64,000 nucleotides of DNA from Microbacterium terregens (GTDB lineage: Bacteria; Pseudomonadota; Alphaproteobacteria; Sphingomonadales; Sphingomonadaceae). Location: positions 254,665-318,664 of the forward strand of contig NZ_BSEX01000006.1 in NCBI RefSeq assembly GCF_027922045.1, given 5' to 3'. Positions 8,329-17,494 of this stretch are shown here, piece by piece. The translations under genes and the position numbers were made by a program. The notes beneath the pieces were generated by a model. It was not told where the DNA came from, searched no databases, and worked only from the letters and a program-made list of their open reading frames with translations. Within the stretch, counting starts at the first letter, position 1, and every line of letters starts with the position of its first letter.

Positions 8329-9993
8329 TCAGACGGCATCGATCAGCCGGGCCGCCTGCGCCCGCGCCTCGTCGGTGATCTCCGCGCCCGACAGCATCCG
8401 CGCGATCTCCTCGCGGCGTTCCTGGGGATCGAGCGGCGTGACCCCGGTTCGCGTCACCACCCCGTCATGGCGCTTGGCGATCAGCAGGTGCCGCCGTCCG
8501 CGCGCGGCGACCTGCGGGCTGTGGGTCACCACCAGCACCTGGGTGCGCTCCGCCAGCCGCGCGAGGCGGTCGCCGATCGCCGACGCCACCGCGCCGCCGA
8601 CGCCGCGGTCGATCTCGTCGAACACCATCGTCCCCGCGCCGCCTTCCTCGGCAAGCGCGACCTTCAGCGCCAGGATGAAGCGCGACAGTTCGCCGCCGCT
8701 CGCGATCTTGATCAGCGGCGCGAACGGCGTGCCCGGGTTGGTCGCGATCTCGAACTCGACCCGGTCCTTGCCCGCGGCCGACCATTGCTCGGAGCCCAGC
8801 GGCGCCACCACCGTGCGGAAGCGCGCCGCCTCCAGCTTGAGCGGCGCCAGCTCGCCCGCCACCGCACGGTCCAGCGCGCTCGCCGCCGCCGTCCGCCGCG
8901 CACTCAGCGCCTCGGCCGCCGCATCATAGGCGCCGCGCGCCGCCGCGACCTCCGCCACCAGCGCGGCGATCCCTTCCTCGCCCGACTCCAGCCGCCGCAG
9001 CCGCCCGCGCAGCTCGTCGGCGAGATCCGCGAGTTCGTCCGGCCGCACGCGATGCTTGCGCGCGACGCCGCGCAGCTCGAACAGGCGTGCCTCATCCTCC
9101 TCCTGCGCGCGCGGGTCGAAGGCGAGCGCCGCCCGCGCCTCGCGCAGCCGATCTTCGGCCACCGCGCCCTCGATCACCGCGCGATCGACCGCCGCCAGCG
9201 CCTCGGCGAGGGCGGGATGGTCGTCGCCCAGCCGCTCCAGCACCCGCGCCGCCTGGCGCAGCTGGGCGAGCCCCCCGCCCGATCCTTCCAGCAGGGTTTC
9301 CACCGCTCGCAGATCGTCGGACGCCTTTTCGGCGCGCTGCATCAGCCGCCGGCGGTCGGCGAGCGCCTCCTCCTCCCCCGGCTCGGGCGCGAGCGCGTCG
9401 AGCTCTGCGACCGCGTGCTCCAGCCACTCGCGGTCGCGCTGGGCGGTCTCGATCTCGGCTTGCGCCGCGCCGAGCGCCGCCTCGGCATCGCGCCACTTGC
9501 GATAGGCGGCGGCCGCCTCCCGCACGTCGATCCGCGCAAAGGCATCGAGCAGGGCGCGGTGGCCACGCGGGTTGAGAAGGCCACGATCGTCATGCTGGCC
9601 GTGGACCTCGACCAGATGCTGGCCCATCTCGCGCAGCAGCGCCGCCGACGCCGGCTGGTCGTTGACGAAGCCGCGGCTGCCGCCGTCGCGCTTCACCAGC
9701 CGGCGCACGATCAGCGGCTCGCCGGGCTCCAGCTCCAGCCCGTTTTCCTCGATGATGGCGGCAAGCGGCGTGCCGGCCGCGGGCGCATCGAAGCTCGCGG
9801 TCACCACCGCTTGGGTCGCACCGTCGCGCACCAGCCCGGTGTCGCCGCGCGCGCCCAGCGCGAGGCCGAGCGCGTCGAGCAGGATCGACTTGCCCGCCCC
9901 GGTCTCGCCGGTCAGCACGCCCAGCCCGGCGCCGAACTCCAGGTCCAGCGCCTCGATCAGCACGACGTCGCGGATCGACAGTGCCGTCAGCAT
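8329..9993 (-). CDS. recN: DNA repair protein RecN
   Basis: SMC-like ATPase acting in double-strand break repair, binding single-stranded DNA ends in the cytoplasm. Walker A GETGAGKS is at residues 29-36, the ABC signature SGGEL at 432-436, and Walker B MVFDEID at 456-462, followed by a THSPQVAA switch segment. The centre is Ala/Arg/Glu-rich coiled coil. The 554-residue length is normal. It lies 39 bases downstream of bamD on the same strand, an arrangement common in alphaproteobacteria, so the two are probably cotranscribed. Confidence 0.96.
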   Translation of the reverse strand: MLTALSIRDVVLIEALDLEFGAGLGVLTGETGAGKSILLDALGLALGARGDTGLVRDGATQAVVTASFDAPAAGTPLAAIIEENGLELEPGEPLIVRRLVKRDGGSRGFVNDQPASAALLREMGQHLVEVHGQHDDRGLLNPRGHRALLDAFARIDVREAAAAYRKWRDAEAALGAAQAEIETAQRDREWLEHAVAELDALAPEPGEEEALADRRRLMQRAEKASDDLRAVETLLEGSGGGLAQLRQAARVLERLGDDHPALAEALAAVDRAVIEGAVAEDRLREARAALAFDPRAQEEDEARLFELRGVARKHRVRPDELADLADELRGRLRRLESGEEGIAALVAEVAAARGAYDAAAEALSARRTAAASALDRAVAGELAPLKLEAARFRTVVAPLGSEQWSAAGKDRVEFEIATNPGTPFAPLIKIASGGELSRFILALKVALAEEGGAGTMVFDEIDRGVGGAVASAIGDRLARLAERTQVLVVTHSPQVAARGRRHLLIAKRHDGVVTRTGVTPLDPQERREEIARMLSGAEITDEARAQAARLIDAV

Positions 9994-10032
9994 CGATCCG
10001 TCCTCATCGTCCGGGGTCGGAGATCGCGCGCG

Positions 10033-10836
10033 TCAGGCGTCCTTGGCGGCCGCGGTCTGAGGCGCATGCTCCTGCATCAGCTTGTAGGCGCGCTCGTACC
10101 ATTCGGTGCCAGGATAGTTGGCGCCGAGCACGGCCGCGGCCTTGCGCGCCTCGTCCGGCACGCCCAGCGCCAGATAGGTCTCGGTCAGCCGCATCAGCGC
10201 CTCGGGCGCATGGGTGGTGGTCTGATACTCGTCGACGACGCGGCGGAAGCGCATGGATGCCGCCAGCCACTGGCCGCGCTGCTCGTAGAAGCGACCGATC
10301 TCCATTTCCTTGCCGGCGAGATGGTCGCGGACCAGGTCGAGCTTCAGGCGCGCGTCGGCAGCATAGTTGGTCTGGGGATAGCGGCGGATCAGTTCACCCA
10401 GGGCGGTCATCGCCTGATCGGTGATCTTCTGGTCGCGGGTGACGTCCGCAATCTGCTCGTAATAGCACAGCGCGATCAGATAATAGGCGTAGGGCGCTTC
10501 CTGATTGCCCGGGTGCACCGTCAGGAACCGCTGCGCGCCAGCGATCGCCTTCGCATAGTCCTTGTCGAGGTAATAGCTGAACGCACCCATCACCTGCGCG
10601 CGGCGCGCCCACACCGAATAGGGGTGCTGGCGCTCGACCTCGTCGAACAGGCCGGCGGCGAGCTTGTACTGCCCCCGATCCAGGCGGTTCTTCGCCGCGG
10701 TGTAGAGCGTGCCCACGTCGCGCGCCACATAGGGCGTGTCGGCGGAGCCGCCCCCGCTGCGCGCGCAGCCGGAGAGGGTTGCCGCTCCAGCGGCGAACAG
10801 GACCAGCGTGCTTGCACGGAACAGGGACTTACGCAT
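10033..10836 (-). CDS. bamD: Outer membrane assembly lipoprotein BamD
   Basis: Essential lipoprotein of the BAM complex that folds beta-barrel proteins into the outer membrane, working with BamA. The signal peptide ends in a lipobox (LSGC, acylated Cys near residue 24). The rest is alpha-helical tetratricopeptide-like repeats, with conserved pieces such as LFDEVERQHPYS and FLTVHPGN. The 267-residue length fits alphaproteobacterial BamD. It is the first gene of a bamD-recN unit. Upstream DNA is shared with the divergent manA gene, so promoters for both must lie in about 130 bases. Confidence 0.95.
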   Translation of the reverse strand: MRKSLFRASTLVLFAAGAATLSGCARSGGGSADTPYVARDVGTLYTAAKNRLDRGQYKLAAGLFDEVERQHPYSVWARRAQVMGAFSYYLDKDYAKAIAGAQRFLTVHPGNQEAPYAYYLIALCYYEQIADVTRDQKITDQAMTALGELIRRYPQTNYAADARLKLDLVRDHLAGKEMEIGRFYEQRGQWLAASMRFRRVVDEYQTTTHAPEALMRLTETYLALGVPDEARKAAAVLGANYPGTEWYERAYKLMQEHAPQTAAAKDA

Positions 10837-10963
10837 GAGCTGCGTCCTAGCCGCTTAGGGGTGGCGCGAACAATAGCTTTCGCGCAACGTGAAACCGATC
10901 GGATGCGCGGCGGCCCCGCCGTGCTTCCCGATGCCTTGTGCCCAACGAGAACGGAGAACCGAC

Positions 10964-11794
10964 TTGCCCGCGACGATGCTCGAAACCCACCGCGTCGAAA
11001 AGCCCTGGGGCCGCACCGACCTGTGGCCCGGCTTCCCCGATCCGGCCCCGGGCAGCGATCCGATCGGTGAGGTCTGGTTCAAGTCGCCCGGCGATTCGAC
11101 CCCCGACCTGCTCGTGAAGTACCTCTTCACCAGCGAGAAGCTGTCGGTGCAGGTCCACCCCGACGACACCCAGGCCCAGGCCCGCGGCCTGCCGCGCGGC
11201 AAGGACGAATGCTGGGTGATCCTGGCCGCCGAGCCGGATTCGACCATCGCGCTCGGCACGCTTGTACCCATGACCCACGAGGAACTGCGCGCGGCGGCCG
11301 AGGACGGCTCGATCGAGCACAAGCTCGACTGGAAGCCGGTGAAGGCGGGCGACTTCTTCTACTCGGCCTCGGGCACCGTGCACGCGATTGGTGCTGGCAT
11401 CACGCTGATCGAGATCCAGCAGAACTCCGAGACGACCTACCGCCTCTACGACTATGGCCGTCCGCGCGAGCTGCACCTGGACGACGGCGTCGCCGTGTCG
11501 GACGCAGTACCCTTCGTCGCCCCGCCCGCACCCGGCAAGGTCTCCGAGGACCGCACCATCCTGGTCGAAGGTCCCAAGTTCGTGCTGGAACGCTGGCCCG
11601 CCGGCACCCGCACCGTGACGCTTCCGGAAGGCACCACCGGCTGGCTCGTCCCCGTCACTGGCGAGGGCACCGCCGACGGCACCCCGTTCAAGGCCGGCGA
11701 GTGCCTGACGCTGACCGGCACCACCCAGGTGGAAGCCGGCGAAGGCGCCGACCTGCTGTTCGCCTACCCGGGCAGCGAGCGCATCGCCGCTTGA
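10964..11794 (+). CDS. manA: Class I mannose-6-phosphate isomerase (short form)
   Basis: Zinc cupin enzyme that interconverts mannose 6-phosphate and fructose 6-phosphate, feeding GDP-mannose for exopolysaccharide. Metal-binding residues Q63 and H65 (QVHPDD), E82 (KDECW) and H140 (SGTVH) are in place, as is the ETTYRLYDYGR segment. The start is TTG 10964: GGAG lies seven bases before it, while the nearest ATG (10976) would be 19 bases from that site. About 276 residues, the short form that lacks the helical insert of the enteric enzyme. It diverges from bamD. Confidence 0.88.
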   Translation: MPATMLETHRVEKPWGRTDLWPGFPDPAPGSDPIGEVWFKSPGDSTPDLLVKYLFTSEKLSVQVHPDDTQAQARGLPRGKDECWVILAAEPDSTIALGTLVPMTHEELRAAAEDGSIEHKLDWKPVKAGDFFYSASGTVHAIGAGITLIEIQQNSETTYRLYDYGRPRELHLDDGVAVSDAVPFVAPPAPGKVSEDRTILVEGPKFVLERWPAGTRTVTLPEGTTGWLVPVTGEGTADGTPFKAGECLTLTGTTQVEAGEGADLLFAYPGSERIAA

Positions 11795-11857
11795 TCCACA
11801 CGGCCGACCCGCGCGCCCGCGCTCGGGTCGGCCCGCCTCCGTTCGACAGGTTGGTTG

Positions 11858-12550
11858 ATGAACGCGACTCTGCTGCGCCTGCTGCTTCCGCTCTCGCTTG
11901 CCTTGCCCGTGCCCGCGCTCGCCCAGGCCGACGAAGCCGAGCCTGAGGCAACCCCGGTGGAGGACGAGGACATCCGGCTTACGCCCGAGACGCTGGGCGA
12001 TGCGCTCAGCTGCCGGTCCCATCCGGCCGCGGTCGCCTTCGCCACCGCGCTGTTTCTCCAGGGCAAGCGGCCCGCCTGGATGCGGGAGATCAAGGAGAGC
12101 GAGGAGACAAAGGGCGTGATCGGCCTCTACGGCTACACGCTCTCCAAGCCCGTCGCGTTCCTGGGGGAGCAGGTCTCCACCGTCTACTTCCTGAAGGATT
12201 GGGTCGTGACGTTCTGGCCGCGGGACAAGGCAGCGGCCTTCATTGCCGCGCAGAAGATGGAGCGCGCACCCATCAAGGTCACCGAGCAATATTACCGCTT
12301 CGTGGATCCCGAGACCGGCCCCATGCTCGGCGCCTATGAACCGACCGGCGGTTCGATCGAGGCGGCGCTGGCCAAGGCGTTCGGCGGCGAGGCGCCCCCG
12401 TCCCCTCCCGCGGACCACCTGTTCGTCGGCTGCAACTATACGCCCGCCTCCCAGGCGGACTTCCTGAAAGCCGCCGCGCAATCCGAAGCGATGCTGCGCG
12501 AAGCCGCCGCGGGCATGGCCGAGGCACTCGGCTCGGCAGACGCGGACTAG
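11858..12550 (+). CDS. Secreted hypothetical protein
   Basis: A 230-residue exported protein: signal peptide of about 22 residues ending PALAQA, then an acidic linker (DEAEPEATPVEDED) and a folded domain without recognised motifs. Two cysteines (LSCRSHP and VGCNY) could pair in the periplasm. The ATG at 11858 is used; the TTG immediately before it is in frame and less likely. It begins 63 bases after manA on the same strand and could be cotranscribed, but no functional link is apparent. Confidence 0.7.
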   Translation: MNATLLRLLLPLSLALPVPALAQADEAEPEATPVEDEDIRLTPETLGDALSCRSHPAAVAFATALFLQGKRPAWMREIKESEETKGVIGLYGYTLSKPVAFLGEQVSTVYFLKDWVVTFWPRDKAAAFIAAQKMERAPIKVTEQYYRFVDPETGPMLGAYEPTGGSIEAALAKAFGGEAPPSPPADHLFVGCNYTPASQADFLKAAAQSEAMLREAAAGMAEALGSADAD

Positions 12551-12621
12551 GTTGCGGCCTGAACGAGAACGACAGCTAGCGCCTACTTGCCGACATTCCC
12601 TAGCGCGTCGATGCTGGCCTG

Positions 12622-12885
12622 ATGGAATATGATCCTCAGGCGTTGGATGCTGCTCACCGTCATTCGCGCGACCACCGGGAGCAGCTGGAGCGAAGTGGGG
12701 TGTGCGGCTGCTTCTACTGCCAAGCAACCTTCATGACGGCTAGTATCGATGAGTGGCTGGAGGATGAAGGCGGAACAGCCCTTTGCCCCCAGTGCGGCGT
12801 GGATTCGGTGATCGGTTCAGCGTCCGGGTATCCCGTGGAAGACCGATCTTTTTTGAGCTCTATGCACACTCGCTGGTTCGACTGA
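12622..12885 (+). CDS. Small zinc-ribbon-like cytoplasmic protein
   Basis: An 87-residue protein with two Cys pairs, CGCFYC (residues 28-33) and CPQC (55-58), spaced as in a zinc ribbon. Helical DAAHRHSRDHREQLERS precedes the first pair and a conserved-looking SGYPVEDRSFLSSMHTRWF tail follows the second. It resembles short bacterial cytoplasmic proteins of unknown function with a CFYC signature. The start is an ATG with only a weak ribosome site. Role unknown; metal binding is inferred from the cysteines. Confidence 0.7.
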   Translation: MEYDPQALDAAHRHSRDHREQLERSGVCGCFYCQATFMTASIDEWLEDEGGTALCPQCGVDSVIGSASGYPVEDRSFLSSMHTRWFD

Positions 12886-12920
12886 ACGGCAGCTAACCAC
12901 TTACTTGCACCCATGTCGGA

Positions 12921-13412
12921 TCAGCCGATGAGATTTAGGCCGTGACTCATCACGAGGTTTCTGATGGCGGCCTCATCCGCATTCCGTTCGAGGAACACGG
13001 TATCGGTGCGGGCATCGCCGGACGAGATACGGATGTGAGAGACCGGTGCGTAGAACTCCGCGCCCCAAGTTCGGTCTTCTACCATAGCGGTCACGGCCTT
13101 CTTCAGACGGCGATCCCAGCGAGCGTGCCAAGTCACCTGCGGCCTCGAACGCGATCCAGTCAGACGGAAAACACCACCGTCGAAGATGCTGCGGTAAAAG
13201 GCGCGAAATTTCCGGTTTTGCTCGTGGAAAGCCTGCTCAAACCCGTTCGCGCGGGCTCGCTCCAGCGAGACGAACGGGTGCAGTGACCATTCGTCCTCCG
13301 TCAGCCAGTGGTCGAATATCGAGACCGAGTACCGCCTGTAGCCAAGCTGCTGGAGGCTGAATTCGGTCCAGTCTTCCGGTTGCGGAAAATGCTCAATGCC
13401 TCTGATCGTCAT
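12921..13412 (-). CDS. Hypothetical protein
   Basis: A 163-residue frame with no signal peptide or membrane segment, many aromatic residues (EDEWSLHPFVSLERA, FRAFYRSIFDG), and a basic centre (RWDRRLKK). The AVTAMVEDRTWGAEFYAP and DTVFLERN pieces read as well-ordered strands. No family recognised. It is convergent with the zinc-ribbon gene, which ends 35 bases before it, and its upstream region faces an empty stretch of about 160 bases. Confidence 0.55.
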   Translation of the reverse strand: MTIRGIEHFPQPEDWTEFSLQQLGYRRYSVSIFDHWLTEDEWSLHPFVSLERARANGFEQAFHEQNRKFRAFYRSIFDGGVFRLTGSRSRPQVTWHARWDRRLKKAVTAMVEDRTWGAEFYAPVSHIRISSGDARTDTVFLERNADEAAIRNLVMSHGLNLIG

Positions 13413-13579
13413 ATAATACCGTTACACGCTATGTCCGCTGTCCACCCATTCCTGACAAGCATTCAAACTCTTCCGCCTCGCTTGCTGGCCTCTGGATGAA
13501 CGGAAGGTAGTTTGCCGTTCACGCAACCCGGGACTCCATCGCACCGTTCTTCACGCATCAAAGCCAAGTGGAGACTGTC

Positions 13580-14119
13580 ATGCGTATTCCCCTGATCGCC
13601 AGCCTGATGGCGGCCATGGTTCTTCCCACCATCCCGGCTGCCGCGTCGGCGGCGCCGGCCGCGCAGGAATGGCGCGATCAGGATTATCGCGATGCCCGCG
13701 CCCGGCAGCAGCGCGAGCGAAACGAGCGGCGCTGGAACGAACGCCGCGAGGATCGCCGCGACGACCGGCGCCGCGCCGCCCAGAACCAGCGCGATTGGCG
13801 CCAGTACCGCAACTACGACTACAACCGGTACGAGCGCGGCCAGGGCCGCTACTATGCCGATCGCTATTACCGCGGCGGCAACTACTACCAGCCGCGCTAC
13901 CTCAGCCGAAACGACCGCGTCTATCGCGGCAGCAACGGCCGCTACTACTGCCGCCGCACGGACGGCACGACTGGACTGATCGTCGGCGGCCTGGCCGGTG
14001 GCGTGCTGGGCAACATCCTTACCAACGGCGACTCGCAGCTGCTGGGGACGCTGATCGGCGGTGCGGGCGGCGCACTGCTCGGCCGCTCGCTCGATCGTCG
14101 CGAAGTGGTCTGCCGCTAA
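13580..14119 (+). CDS. Exported Arg/Tyr-rich protein with glycine-zipper domain
   Basis: A signal peptide (to about residue 24) leads into a long low-complexity region of Arg, Asp, Asn and Tyr (residues 30-105), then a hydrophobic glycine-zipper hairpin (LIVGGLAGGVLGNIL and LLGTLIGGAGGALLG) and a final Cys. The layout matches RcnB-like or glycine-zipper 2TM envelope proteins of sphingomonads. GGAG six bases before ATG 13580 decides the start over the in-frame GTG at 13568. Probable envelope or outer-membrane association; function unknown. Confidence 0.8.
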   Translation: MRIPLIASLMAAMVLPTIPAAASAAPAAQEWRDQDYRDARARQQRERNERRWNERREDRRDDRRRAAQNQRDWRQYRNYDYNRYERGQGRYYADRYYRGGNYYQPRYLSRNDRVYRGSNGRYYCRRTDGTTGLIVGGLAGGVLGNILTNGDSQLLGTLIGGAGGALLGRSLDRREVVCR

Positions 14120-14126
14120 GCCTGGA

Positions 14127-14152
14127 GGGGCCGGCGCCTGCCGGCCCCGTTT
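14127..14152. terminator. Bidirectional hairpin terminator between convergent genes
   Basis: A perfect nine-base-pair GC stem (GGGGCCGGC, loop GCCT, GCCGGCCCC) lies directly between the stop of the glycine-zipper gene and the stop of the convergent rarD-like gene. A short T run follows on the plus strand only, so efficiency in the minus direction is uncertain. Confidence 0.7.
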
Positions 14153-14155
14153 GCG

Positions 14156-15052
14156 TCAGGCGACGGCGTCACGCCGCGTGCGGCTGAGGACGCTGCCGCC
14201 GACATAGACCGCAAGCCCGGCCCATATCAGTCCGAAGCTCAGCAGCTTGGCCGGGTCCAGCCGCTCGCCGAACAGCGTGATCGCCAAGAGGAACTGCATG
14301 GTCGGCGCCAGGAACTGGAGCAGGCCCAGCGTCGCCATCCGAAGCTCGCGTGCGGCGGCCGCGAACAGCAGCAGCGGCACCGTGGTGACCGCCCCCGCCA
14401 GAACCAGCAGCGCGGTGGTCCCGCCCTCCCGGCCGAAGCTCATGCCGCCATGGCCGGACAGCCAAACGAGATAACCCAGCGCGAACGGCGCCAGCAGCAG
14501 CGTCTCGACCGTCAGCCCCTCGAACGCCTCGACCGGGGCCAGCTTGCGGATCAGGCCATAGAAGGCAAAGCTCAGCGCGATCGTCAGGCTGATCCACAGC
14601 GCACCGCCCGCCCCCAGCGCCAGCACCGCCACGCCCGCCCCGGCAAGAAGCACCGCCACCGCCTGCGCCCGCGTCAGCCGCTCGCCCAGGAGCGCCACGC
14701 CCATCGCGATGTTGAACAGCGGGTTCAGGAAATAGGCCATGCTCGCGGCCAGCACCTGGTGGTGCAGCACCGCCCAGACATAGAGCAGCCAGTTCGCCGC
14801 GATCAGCACCGCGCTCGCCGCCAGCATCACCATGGTCCGCGGATTGCGCAGCACAGCCCACAAGGAGGCGCGACGGCCCAGCACGAGCACGATCGGCACC
14901 AGCAGCACGACCGACCACAGCACCCGCTGCGCCACGATCTCGCCGGCGTCGACCTGATCGAGCAGGTGGAAATAGAGCGGAAGCAGACCCCACAGGCCAT
15001 AGGCGGTGGCGCCGTGGATCAGGCCGCGGCGGCTTTCAGGCTGTTGCGTCAT
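14156..15052 (-). CDS. rarD: RarD-type EamA transporter
   Basis: Ten-helix permease of the RarD branch of the DMT superfamily (chloramphenicol-sensitivity-type protein); the physiological substrate is unknown. The N-terminus HGATAYGLWGLLPLYFHLL is the RarD hallmark, followed by LWSVVLLVPIVLVLG and NWLLYVWAV. The ATG at 15052 gives 298 residues, matching the family; the upstream in-frame extension is spurious. Monocistronic, ending against the hairpin that also terminates the convergent gene. Confidence 0.87.
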   Translation of the reverse strand: MTQQPESRRGLIHGATAYGLWGLLPLYFHLLDQVDAGEIVAQRVLWSVVLLVPIVLVLGRRASLWAVLRNPRTMVMLAASAVLIAANWLLYVWAVLHHQVLAASMAYFLNPLFNIAMGVALLGERLTRAQAVAVLLAGAGVAVLALGAGGALWISLTIALSFAFYGLIRKLAPVEAFEGLTVETLLLAPFALGYLVWLSGHGGMSFGREGGTTALLVLAGAVTTVPLLLFAAAARELRMATLGLLQFLAPTMQFLLAITLFGERLDPAKLLSFGLIWAGLAVYVGGSVLSRTRRDAVA

Positions 15053-15245
15053 GAAATCGGAACCCGCGGTGGTGGGGGAGGAGCGCCGCCGCCGTGCCGC
15101 CAAAGCGCTGCCATGTCCACCCGTCGCGCACTTAGGGTCGCCCTCTGCACGGCTTCTGCACCGAAGCGCCATGGTTTCCGGTCGAACGCTTCCACGTGAC
15201 CTCGACGGGCGCTGCCTAGTCCCTGGCCGATCAAGGGAGATCGGC

Positions 15246-16775
15246 ATGACCGCCAGCAAGCACCGACCACGTTTCACCTTCCTCTGCAAAGCGCTCGGCG
15301 CCGTCGCGCTGGTCGCGGTGGCGCAACTGCTCTTCTACGGCGAGGAGCCAGGCGCCACCCTCGGCCTCTTCGCGCTGGCCTGGACCGCGGTGGTCGCGCT
15401 CACGCGCCCCCACCTGCGCCACAACCGGGCTGCGCTCGGCGCGCTGTTGTTCGCGGTCGCGGCCGGTTTCGCGCTGGTGGACGACCCCGACCCGCTCGAC
15501 TGGTGCCTGTTCTGGGCGGCGCTCGCCTCCGCGGTCCTGCTGCCGCAGCACCGGTTCGGGACCGCGATCGGCTGGACCGGGCGGCTGTTCCTCCACGGCC
15601 TGCTCAGCCCGGTCGCGTTGCTGCAGGACATGATAGGCCTGCGGAAGGTCTCACCCGCGCGGCCGGGGGCGAATCTGGCAGCGCTGCTCGCGATCCTCGC
15701 GCTGCCGCTCCTGGGTGGCGCGACCTTCCTCGCCCTGTTCGCCACCGCCAATCCGCTGATCGGCAATGCCTTTGCCGCGATCCGTTTCCCGGACCTCAGC
15801 TCGGCCGTGTTCCATCTGATCTTTTGGTCGTTCGTGCTGCTGCTGGTCTGGCCCAGCCTCCGGCCGCGCCACGCCATGCTGCGGATCGGCGACGCCTCTG
15901 CCTTCGCGGGACCGCGCGCACCGGACGTGCCGATCGCGACCCTCACCCTTTCGCTCGTGACTTTCAACGCGATCTTCGCGATCCAGAACGCGCTCGACCT
16001 CGCCTTCCTATGGAGCGGCGCGCCGCTGCCGGATGGCGTCACGCTTGCCGACTACGCCCACCGCGGGGCCTACCCGCTGATCGTCACCGCGCTTCTCGCC
16101 GGCGCGTTCGTGCTCGTCGCCTCCCGGCCAGGCAGCAGCGGCGCGCGCAGCCCGCTCGTCCGGCGGCTGATCCTGCTCTGGGTCGCGCAGAACCTGTTGC
16201 TGGTCGCCTCCAGCATCCTGCGAACCCTCGACTACATCGACGCCTTTTCGCTCACCCGCCTGCGCATCGCCGCACTCGCCTGGATGGCGCTGGTGGCGGT
16301 CGGGCTCGTGCTGATCGTCTGGCGGATGCTGGCCGGGCGCTCGACCCGCTGGCTCGTCAACGCGAACGCACTCGCCGCCGGCCTCGTCCTCGCCGCCGCC
16401 AGCGTCATCGATCTGGGCGCCACCGCCGCCAGCTGGAACGTCCGCCATGCGCGGGCCGGCGATGACCTCGACCTCTGCTATCTCGCGCGCCTCGGCCCTT
16501 CCGCGCTGCTGCCGCTGGCCGAGCTCGAACGCCGCGCCGGCGGCCCGCTCCTGCGCGACCGCGTCTCCTATCTCCGTGCGGAGGCGCTGCGGCGTCTCGA
16601 ACGCGACCAGGCCGACTGGCATAGCTGGACCTGGCGCAACGCCCGCCGCCTCGCTGCCGCCCGCGCACTGCTCGGCGACCACCCGCCACTCCCCCGCGCC
16701 GTACCGTACGGCCGGGGCTGTGACGGCGCTCCGTTCCCACCACCGGCGCCGTTGACGCAAGGGCGGCAACCATGA
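15246..16775 (+). CDS. DUF4173 multi-pass membrane protein
   Basis: Inner-membrane protein of about 509 residues with roughly a dozen hydrophobic segments and a hydrophilic C-terminal domain (after about 415). It carries the DUF4173 pattern, with ANPLIGN and LSLVTFNAIFAIQNALDL in the middle. AGGGAGA eight bases before ATG 15246 fixes the start. Its TGA overlaps the ATG of the following response regulator, so the membrane protein and two-component pair form one translationally coupled operon. It may be the sensed or regulated partner of the kinase, but this is inference. Confidence 0.85.
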   Translation: MTASKHRPRFTFLCKALGAVALVAVAQLLFYGEEPGATLGLFALAWTAVVALTRPHLRHNRAALGALLFAVAAGFALVDDPDPLDWCLFWAALASAVLLPQHRFGTAIGWTGRLFLHGLLSPVALLQDMIGLRKVSPARPGANLAALLAILALPLLGGATFLALFATANPLIGNAFAAIRFPDLSSAVFHLIFWSFVLLLVWPSLRPRHAMLRIGDASAFAGPRAPDVPIATLTLSLVTFNAIFAIQNALDLAFLWSGAPLPDGVTLADYAHRGAYPLIVTALLAGAFVLVASRPGSSGARSPLVRRLILLWVAQNLLLVASSILRTLDYIDAFSLTRLRIAALAWMALVAVGLVLIVWRMLAGRSTRWLVNANALAAGLVLAAASVIDLGATAASWNVRHARAGDDLDLCYLARLGPSALLPLAELERRAGGPLLRDRVSYLRAEALRRLERDQADWHSWTWRNARRLAAARALLGDHPPLPRAVPYGRGCDGAPFPPPAPLTQGRQP

Positions 16776-17494
16776 TCCTGTGCCCCATGCCCCGCACCAT
16801 TCTCGTCGCCGACGACGATCCGCACATCCGCCAGCTGCTCGTCTTCGCCCTTGGCAAGGCAGGGCTCGACGCGGTCGAGGCGGAAGATGGCGAGGCCGCG
16901 CTCGAGATCGCCGAGGCTCGGCGTCCCGACCTGATCGTGCTCGACATCAACATGCCGCGCATGGACGGGCTCGAGGTCTGCCGTCGGCTGAGGGCGAGCG
17001 GCGAGCTGCCGATCCTGTTCCTCTCCTCCCGCGACGACGAGATCGACCGGGTGCTCGGCATCGAGCTCGGCGCCGACGATTATGTCGTGAAGCCTTTTTC
17101 CCCACGCGAGGTGGTGGCACGCGTCATGGCGATCCTGCGCCGCACCCATGGGCGGCCACCAGCGGCCGATCACGTCGGGGCCGCCATTCGCCACGCCCGG
17201 CTGACCCTGGACGTCGAGGGATGGCAGGCACGCTGGGACGAGGCGGAGGTGCCGCTGACCGTCACCGAATTCTCAATCCTGCGCACGCTCGCGGTGATGC
17301 CGGGCAAGGTATTCAGCCGCGACGCGATCATCGACCGGCTCCACGGGCCCGGCTTCGCCATCACCGACCGCACGGTGGACAGCCACATCCGCAACCTGCG
17401 CGCCAAGTTCGCGCAGGCCGGCGGCACCGACGTGATCGAAACCCGGCCCGGCATCGGCTATCGGCTCGGGACCTGCACCGGCGCCCCCGCGTGA
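16772..17494 (+). CDS. OmpR-family response regulator
   Basis: Transcription regulator with an N-terminal receiver domain (acidic D14/D15, phospho-acceptor D58 in VLDINMP, conserved K107 in VVKPF) and a C-terminal winged helix (about 140-235, with TVDSHIRNLRAKF as recognition helix). The 240-residue length is typical. ATG overlaps the stop of the DUF4173 gene (ATGA) and its own TGA overlaps the GTG of the kinase gene, so stoichiometric coupled expression is expected. Closest in layout to CreB/BaeR-type regulators; the signal is unknown. Confidence 0.93.
   Translation: MILCPMPRTILVADDDPHIRQLLVFALGKAGLDAVEAEDGEAALEIAEARRPDLIVLDINMPRMDGLEVCRRLRASGELPILFLSSRDDEIDRVLGIELGADDYVVKPFSPREVVARVMAILRRTHGRPPAADHVGAAIRHARLTLDVEGWQARWDEAEVPLTVTEFSILRTLAVMPGKVFSRDAIIDRLHGPGFAITDRTVDSHIRNLRAKFAQAGGTDVIETRPGIGYRLGTCTGAPA

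Noticed and set aside
8467..11070. 867-residue plus-strand frame
   Set aside because: Antisense to recN and bamD in high-GC DNA; Arg/His/Ala-rich translation with no domain.
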